Shown: positions 59,778-64,000 of the stretch, in pieces | How positions within the stretch are numbered: the first letter of the stretch is position 1 | Layout: the number at the start of each line of letters is the position of its first letter | Origin: Embleya sp045207785 | GTDB taxonomy: Bacteria > Actinomycetota > Actinomycetes > Streptomycetales > Streptomycetaceae | Reading direction: 5' to 3' | DNA: 64,000 nt | Assembly (NCBI RefSeq): GCF_045207785.1 | Contig: NZ_CP108776.1 | Location: 2,728,001 to 2,792,000 of the forward strand | Notes under the pieces: model-generated | The model's input: only the letters and a program-made list of their open reading frames with translations | Told to the model about the DNA's origin: nothing | The model's database searches: none | Program-made: the position numbers and the translations under genes

Positions 59778-61162
59778 GCGATCTTCCGCGCAGGGCCGTG
59801 ACCCGCACCGCCAAGCTCGCGTCCCTCCCGCTGGGGGTGGCCGGGCGAGCGACACTGGGCCTTGGCAGACGCATCGGGGGCAGACCGGCGGAAATCGTCG
59901 CCGCGGAACTGCAACAGCGCACCGCACAGCAGCTCTTCAAGGTGCTCGGAGAGCTGAAGGGCGGCGCGATGAAACTCGGGCAGGCCCTGTCGGTGTTCGA
60001 GGCCGCGCTGCCCGAGGAGGTGGCCGGGCCCTACCGCTCGGCCCTGACCAAGCTGCAGGACGCCGCGCCGCCGATGCCCGCCCGTACCGTGCACAAGGCG
60101 CTCGCCGAGAACCTGGGCGGTGACTGGCGCTCGCTGTTCGACGAGTTCACCGAGACGCCCGCAGCGGCGGCCTCGATCGGACAGGTGCACAAGGCGGTCT
60201 GGCACGACGGCCGCACGGTCGCGGTCAAGATCCAATACCCCGGTGCCGGCGACGCGCTGATCTCCGACCTCAACCAGCTCGGTCACGTCGCGCGGTTCGC
60301 CGGCGCGCTGATCCCGGGCATCGACGTCAAACCGCTGATCGCCGAGCTCAAGGCCAGGGTGGCCGAGGAGCTCGACTACCAGTTGGAGGCGGAGGCGCAG
60401 ACCGCGCACGCCATGGAGTTCGACGGCGACCCGGACATCTTCGTACCGCACGTCGTGCACCAGACCGAGCGGGTCCTGGTCACCGAGTGGATGGACGGCA
60501 CGCCGCTGTCCAAGGTGATCGACAAGGGCACCCAGGACGAGCGCGACCGCGCGGGGCACATGCTGTGCCGCTTCCTGTTCTCCGGCCCGGCCCGCACGAG
60601 CATGCTGCACGCCGACTCGCACCCGGGAAACTTCCGGCTGCTCGCCGACGGGCGCCTGGGCGTACTGGACTTCGGCACGGTCAACCGGCTGCCCGACGGG
60701 CTGCCCGAGCCGATCGGCCGGGCGTTCCGGCTCGCGCTCGAAGCCGACGCCGACGGCGTGATGCAGGTGCTGCGCTCGGAGGGCTTCGTCAAGCCGTCGA
60801 TCAAGCTCGACGCCGCCGAAGTGCTCGACTACCTGCTGCCGTTCCTGGAACCGGCCGAGGCCGAGGAGTTCACCTTCACCCGGGCGTGGATGCGCGAGCA
60901 GGGCGCGCGGATCGGCGACCCGCGCAATCCAGCGTCCGCGCTGGCCCGCCAGCTCAACCTGCCGCCGAGCTATCTGCTGATCCACCGCGTGACGCTGAGC
61001 ACGATCGGCGTGCTGTGCCAGCTCGGCGCGACGGCCCCGTTCCGTGAGGAACTGGAGACCTGGCTCCCGGGGTTCGCCGAGGAGCCCGAAGAGGAGTACG
61101 AGGACGAGGAGTTCGACTTCTCGGTGGAAGCCGACGACCCGGACGCCGCCGAGGCGGAGTAG
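59774..61162 (+). CDS. ABC1/AarF-UbiB family atypical kinase
   Basis: A 462-residue protein kinase-like member. Family hallmarks are the KxGQ motif in GGAMKLGQALSVFE, the Ala-rich loop AAAASIGQVHKAV, VAVKIQYPG with the ATP-lysine, EELDYQLEAEAQ, HADSHPGNFRLL and VLDFGTVNRLP. GTG 59774 overlaps the ThiF stop (GTGA) and is preferred over ATG 59765, giving the usual SDLPRRA start. The C-terminal 35 residues are very acidic. The WblC-ABC1 neighbourhood is conserved in actinobacteria. Role in quinone or lipid metabolism is inferred from UbiB, not shown. Confidence 0.92.
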   Translation: MSDLPRRAVTRTAKLASLPLGVAGRATLGLGRRIGGRPAEIVAAELQQRTAQQLFKVLGELKGGAMKLGQALSVFEAALPEEVAGPYRSALTKLQDAAPPMPARTVHKALAENLGGDWRSLFDEFTETPAAAASIGQVHKAVWHDGRTVAVKIQYPGAGDALISDLNQLGHVARFAGALIPGIDVKPLIAELKARVAEELDYQLEAEAQTAHAMEFDGDPDIFVPHVVHQTERVLVTEWMDGTPLSKVIDKGTQDERDRAGHMLCRFLFSGPARTSMLHADSHPGNFRLLADGRLGVLDFGTVNRLPDGLPEPIGRAFRLALEADADGVMQVLRSEGFVKPSIKLDAAEVLDYLLPFLEPAEAEEFTFTRAWMREQGARIGDPRNPASALARQLNLPPSYLLIHRVTLSTIGVLCQLGATAPFREELETWLPGFAEEPEEEYEDEEFDFSVEADDPDAAEAE

Positions 61163-61172
61163 GCCGAACACC

Positions 61173-61213
61173 CCGAAGGGCGGGCCACCCCACAGGGGTT
61201 GCCCGCCCTTCGG
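61173..61213 (+). terminator. Terminator after the ABC1 kinase gene
   Basis: A 13-bp perfect stem (CCGAAGGGCGGGC and complement) with a 15-base loop, before the convergent small gene. Confidence 0.75.
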
Positions 61214-61233
61214 CGTGCTGCGAGTCGGTTCGG

Positions 61234-61455
61234 CTACATCACCGCGATGGCGAGGGCCCGACGAGCACGCATGGAGGCGACCTCCGCCCGACGACGCATC
61301 TTGCGCGCCATCCGGACGTGGTACGCCCTTCGTTGGAGCTCCGCTTCACGGAGCTGTTGATCCATCTGAGCCCTCGCGAGGGCTTCGTTGATGAGATGCA
61401 ACTCCCTGCTCCTGTCATTGGGCAAAACGGCGTTGGTGGTGTGGATCTGCTTCAT
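61234..61455 (-). CDS. Small basic coiled-coil-like protein beside wblC
   Basis: 73 residues from ATG 61455 (CAGGAA upstream); ATG 61467 would add four. The sequence is helical and very basic (ALARAQMDQQLREAELQRRAY, then RMARKMRRRAEVASMRARRA). No known domain. It follows wblC on the same strand, separated by 59 bp, as in other Streptomyces. It may bind nucleic acid because of its charge, but that is speculation. Confidence 0.65.
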   Translation of the reverse strand: MKQIHTTNAVLPNDRSRELHLINEALARAQMDQQLREAELQRRAYHVRMARKMRRRAEVASMRARRALAIAVM

Positions 61456-61514
61456 GGGTTCCTGCATGTACGTGCTGCGGTGGCTATTCGTGCGACGGGG
61501 TCCTGCCGGGGGGG

Positions 61515-61790
61515 TCACGCGGCGACCTCCGTCTTGCGCGGACGGCCACGGGGACGCTTGCGGGCGACGACGACACCCTGGACGAAGAGCTCGCCACCCC
61601 AGACACCCCAGGGCTCGCGGCGCTCGAGCGCGCCCTGCAGGCACATCTCGCGCACGGGGCACTCGCGGCAGAGGGCCTTCGCGTACTCGACGTCCTCGGG
61701 GGACTCGGCGAAGAAGACCTCGGGGTCGTACGAACGGCAGGGGATCGTGGACTCGAGCTGCTCGACGTCCTCGAAAGCGGTAAGGGTCAT
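61515..61790 (-). CDS. wblC: WhiB-like regulator WblC (WhiB7 orthologue)
   Basis: 91 residues. Cluster cysteines are C18, C41, C44 and C50 (ALCRECPVREMCLQGAL), then GVWGGELFVQG and the AT-hook KRPRGRPRK that defines WhiB7/WblC proteins. WblC activates intrinsic resistance genes when ribosomes are inhibited. ATG 61790 has GGAGG eight bases upstream and gives the length of M. tuberculosis WhiB7. An in-frame GTG at 61850, also with AGGAG six bases away, would add 20 residues, and S. coelicolor WblC is longer, so the start remains open. The leader contains a T-tailed terminator (61920-61964). Confidence 0.95.
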   Translation of the reverse strand: MTLTAFEDVEQLESTIPCRSYDPEVFFAESPEDVEYAKALCRECPVREMCLQGALERREPWGVWGGELFVQGVVVARKRPRGRPRKTEVAA

Positions 61791-61919
61791 CAGGTCTACC
61801 TCCGATGTTGCTGCGGCTGTGCCGGGTGCGGGGGGTTTGACGTGGGGCACGTGGTGCTCCTGTGATTCGTGGGACTCGTGTCCCCGGTGGTCGCTACTCG
61901 GTTCTTGCTGACAGCCGAC

Positions 61920-61964
61920 AAAACACAAGGGCCGCGGATCCCGGTGTTCGGGATTCCGCGGCCC
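61920..61964 (-). terminator. Rho-independent attenuator/terminator in wblC leader
   Basis: On the minus strand a 15-bp stem with one bulge (arms GGGCCGCGGA and complement around GAACACC) is followed by TTGTGTTTT. It is 130 bases upstream of wblC. A second nested hairpin (61963-62008, CCTGGAGG...GACCTGAC-GAGAA-GTCAGGTC...CCTCCAGG) directly precedes it and shares two bases, suggesting alternative folding. Confidence 0.75.
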
Positions 61965-61988
61965 TGGAGGTGCCGACCTGACTTCTCG

Positions 61989-62396
61989 TCAGGTCCTCGT
62001 CCTCCAGGACGGATACCCGTTACCGGCAAAACCGGCCATGGTCATGCCATTGGCCTGCCGCGTCTCCTGCGCCTGCTCACAAGCCGCCTGGGTCGACGGT
62101 CGCTCGTTGCGACGCGTCGCTGCTGCCTGCTCGCCTTGCCACGGACCCTCGGCGCCGACCGCCAGACCGAGACCTGAGGTGCCCGCCGCTGCGGACACGC
62201 CACTGCCGTTGCCACGCAGTCGCGCGGCGGCGGTGATCAGGGCATCGGTCCTGGCATAGGACAGATCCACGGGGAGTCCGGCGAGACCGGACTTGGACAG
62301 GGACGGAGCGGCATGCGACAGCTTGGCGGAGCCCACCGACACCACGACCGGAGTGGCGGCGAACGCCTGACGCTGGGTTTTCAAGATGCTGATCAC
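61989..62396 (-). CDS. Hypothetical 135-residue protein upstream of wblC
   Basis: GTG 62396 is preceded by AAGGAGGTGACC, one of the best ribosome sites in the window. The product begins ISILKTQRQAFAATPVVVSVG and contains LSYARTDALITAAARLRGNG; its last half is Gln/Ala-rich. No domain is recognised. The last 16 codons from an internal ATG encode a short peptide (MAGFAGNGYPSWRTRT) whose stop lies inside a leader hairpin of wblC, so a short upstream ORF reading is possible instead. Third codon positions are GC-rich, but less than in neighbours. Confidence 0.6.
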   Translation of the reverse strand: MISILKTQRQAFAATPVVVSVGSAKLSHAAPSLSKSGLAGLPVDLSYARTDALITAAARLRGNGSGVSAAAGTSGLGLAVGAEGPWQGEQAAATRRNERPSTQAACEQAQETRQANGMTMAGFAGNGYPSWRTRT

Positions 62397-62460
62397 GACG
62401 GTCACCTCCTTCCGAGAGGGCTTCGGGGGAACACCGCAGGGGTGTTTCCAGGTTTCATGG

Positions 62461-62493
62461 ACGAGCACGGTCGAACGTTCCGACCGTGCTCGT
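62461..62493. terminator. Perfect 13-bp hairpin between uvrD2 and the 135-residue gene
   Basis: ACGAGCACGGTCG pairs exactly with CGACCGTGCTCGT around AACGTTC. It is probably the uvrD2 terminator, although its symmetric core could also bind a protein. Confidence 0.65.
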
Positions 62494-62571
62494 GAGCGTA
62501 GATGCGGTTTGGAGCGGGACGCAAACGATTTATTGCATGGTCCTCGTCACGTGAGGGAAACCCCTCGAATC

Positions 62572-64000
62572 TCACGCCCCGTCCGGAACGATTTCCGGCT
62601 CCGGGACGCCCTCGAACTCGTCGGGATCCGACTCGATGGCGAGCTCGTGACCGGCACACAACGCGAGCACGTCGTCACCGAAGCGCTCCAGTTTGGTCCG
62701 GCTCACTCCCGGAATCGCCGCGAGCTGGCGCTCGTTGAGCGGCCGGACCTCCGCGATCGCGGTCAGCGTCGCGTCGGTGAAGATGACGAACGCGGGCTGG
62801 CTGTGCTCCGTCGCGCGCTCGAGCCGCCACTGGTGCAGTTGCTCGAACAGGTACGCGTCGACATCCGACGGGCAGTCCAGACACCGGCCGATCTTGCGCT
62901 CCGCGGCGTCCTGGAGCGCCTTGGCGCAAACCCGGCACCGCACGGGGCCGACCTTGCGTCGTGGCCGGACCGTTCCGTCCGGACCGCGGCCGGCACCCGG
63001 CGAACGGAACGCGTCGGGGCGCGCAGAGCCGGTGCCGCGCAGGCCGTCGAGAAAGCGGGAGGGGTTGCGCCCGCGCCCGCCCGGCGTGCGCGAGAGCGCC
63101 CACGACAGGGTGAGGTGCTCGCGGGCCCGGGTCACCCCGACGTAGAGCAGCCTGCGCTCCTCCTCGATCTTGGCCGCGGTGTCCGCGTAGGCGATCGGCA
63201 TCATGCCCTCGTTGAGCCCGACCAGGAACACCGCGTCCCACTCGAGCCCCTTGGCCGCGTGCAGCGACGCGAGCGTGACGCCCTCGACCGTCGGCGCGTG
63301 CTGCGCGTTGGCCCGCTCGGCCAGCTCGACGGTGAAGTCGCGCAGCGTCGCGTCGGGCCACTTCACCGCGAACTCCTCGGCGAGCCGAAGCAGCGCGGCC
63401 ACCGATTCCCACTTCTCCCGCGCCTGGCCGGATCCGGCGGGCGGCTCGGCGCTCCACCCGGTGTTGCCCAGCACCGCGCGCACCTCGGCCGGCAGGTGTG
63501 CCGGCTCCGGATCGGATCCGGACGAGATCGCGTGCGCGCGCAGGAACCCCATCGCCTGCCGGACCTCCGGCCGCTCGAAGAACCGCTCGGCGCCCTTGAG
63601 CAGATAGGCCACGGACTGGTCCGCGAGCGCCTGTTCGTACGACTCGGACTGCGAGTTGGTCCGAAACAGCACGGCGATCTCGGCCGGCCGCACACCGTCG
63701 TCGATCAGCTTGCGGATCTGCTTCGCGGTGCTCTCCGCCTCGGCCTGTTCGTCGGAATGCTCGACGAAGCGCGGGTCCGGGCCCTCGCCGCGCTGCGAGA
63801 TCAGTTCGAGGCGGTGCTTGGCGGCCTCGCCGGTGGCGTGCGCGAGCAGCCGGTTGGCCAGGCCCACGACCTGCGGGGTCGAGCGGTAGTCCCGGACCAG
63901 CTCGACCAGCCGCGCGCCCGGGTGCCGGCGGCGGAAGCCGAGCAGGTAGGCGGGCGTCGCGCCGGTGAACGAGTAGATCGTCTGGCTCGCGTCGCCGACC
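62572..64000 (-). CDS. uvrD2: ATP-dependent DNA helicase UvrD2 (5' part outside window)
   Basis: About 476 C-terminal residues of an SF1A helicase; the N terminus with the Walker A motif lies beyond the window. Visible motifs: VGDASQTIYSFTGA (motif III), DYRSTPQVVGLANR (IV), TLASLHAAKGLEWDAVFLVGL (V) and EEERRLLYVGVTRAREHL (VI). The C terminus has four cysteines in CRVCAKAL and CLDC, a zinc module, and an HRDC domain (PLNERQLAAIPGVSRTKLERFG), the features that define UvrD2. Its neighbours wblC and ABC1 match Mycobacterium order. Confidence 0.95.
   Translation of the reverse strand, partial: VGDASQTIYSFTGATPAYLLGFRRRHPGARLVELVRDYRSTPQVVGLANRLLAHATGEAAKHRLELISQRGEGPDPRFVEHSDEQAEAESTAKQIRKLIDDGVRPAEIAVLFRTNSQSESYEQALADQSVAYLLKGAERFFERPEVRQAMGFLRAHAISSGSDPEPAHLPAEVRAVLGNTGWSAEPPAGSGQAREKWESVAALLRLAEEFAVKWPDATLRDFTVELAERANAQHAPTVEGVTLASLHAAKGLEWDAVFLVGLNEGMMPIAYADTAAKIEEERRLLYVGVTRAREHLTLSWALSRTPGGRGRNPSRFLDGLRGTGSARPDAFRSPGAGRGPDGTVRPRRKVGPVRCRVCAKALQDAAERKIGRCLDCPSDVDAYLFEQLHQWRLERATEHSQPAFVIFTDATLTAIAEVRPLNERQLAAIPGVSRTKLERFGDDVLALCAGHELAIESDPDEFEGVPEPEIVPDGA

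Noticed and set aside
58672..61162. RiPP or azole-peptide biosynthetic cluster based on the ThiF-like gene
   Set aside because: No precursor peptide, YcaO or dehydrogenase gene is nearby, and the neighbours are conserved housekeeping genes.
61515..61928. WblC starting at TTG 61928
   Set aside because: Would place the start at the foot of the terminator T-tract with no ribosome site; GTG 61850 and ATG 61790 both have good sites.

Overview
The window is high-GC actinomycete DNA, almost certainly from Streptomyces or a close relative in the Streptomycetaceae. The markers are a complete dasA-dasB-dasC/dasR chitin and GlcNAc regulon with recognisable DasR operators, the sigR-rsrA and sigH stress systems, two WhiB-like genes (wblE and wblC), strong third-position GC bias, and many genes that appear leaderless. 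Much of the order also matches Mycobacterium (wblE/whiB1 facing pdtaS; biotinyl protein near sigR-rsrA; SRAP gene-aroA-rsgA; wblC/whiB7 next to an ABC1 kinase and uvrD2). It is therefore mostly conserved chromosomal core rather than an imported island.

Layout. 1-6.7 kb: a truncated MDR dehydrogenase, malic enzyme, a CGNR zinc-finger protein, the anti-sigma/sigH pair, a membrane protein, a DagK-type lipid kinase and wblE. 6.7-18.7 kb: pdtaS, bioF, and the GlcNAc block (nagA, a SIS-domain sugar-phosphate enzyme, a GH3 hexosaminidase, dasC, dasB, dasA and divergent dasR). 18.9-24 kb: a MITE-like palindrome, bioD-bioB, a TPP enzyme, a GNAT enzyme, a probable bsaP and a small biotinyl carrier protein. 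24-28.1 kb: two membrane HD-domain proteins (one intact HD-GYP, one degenerate), rsrA and sigR with a textbook SigR promoter. 28-32 kb: an alpha/beta hydrolase, a SRAP peptidase, aroA and rsgA. 32-43.7 kb: small membrane and envelope proteins, a run of 22-bp repeats, a HAD phosphatase, a diiron protein, hisN, a CBS protein, katA/catR, and HEAT- and SEL1-repeat proteins. 43.8-54.1 kb: two initiator tRNAs, a UPF0182 membrane protein, a PDZ/Lon-type protease, moaE, an epimerase, a DUF2342 protein and a NUDIX enzyme. 54.1-64 kb: an AIM24/AIM24/TerD-AIM24 cassette, a YgjP-type metallopeptidase, a ThiF-like protein coupled to an ABC1 kinase, wblC with an attenuator-like leader, and the 3' part of uvrD2.

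How the parts fit. GlcNAc or chitobiose would enter through DasABC, be trimmed by the GH3 enzyme, and be processed by NagA and the SIS protein, with DasR repressing through sites upstream of dasA and nagA. Biotin genes are scattered around this regulon and end beside a likely biotin acceptor. Stress control is dense: SigH and its anti-sigma factor, SigR/RsrA, CatR/KatA, WblE and WblC.

Three otherwise intact genes each lack a single G/C in a short homopolymer run (42286, about 56712 and about 59110). This looks more like consensus error than biology. I see no transposase, CRISPR array, phage or large biosynthetic cluster. The least understood parts are the AIM24/TerD cassette, the ThiF-ABC1 pair, the paired HD proteins and the wblC leader.
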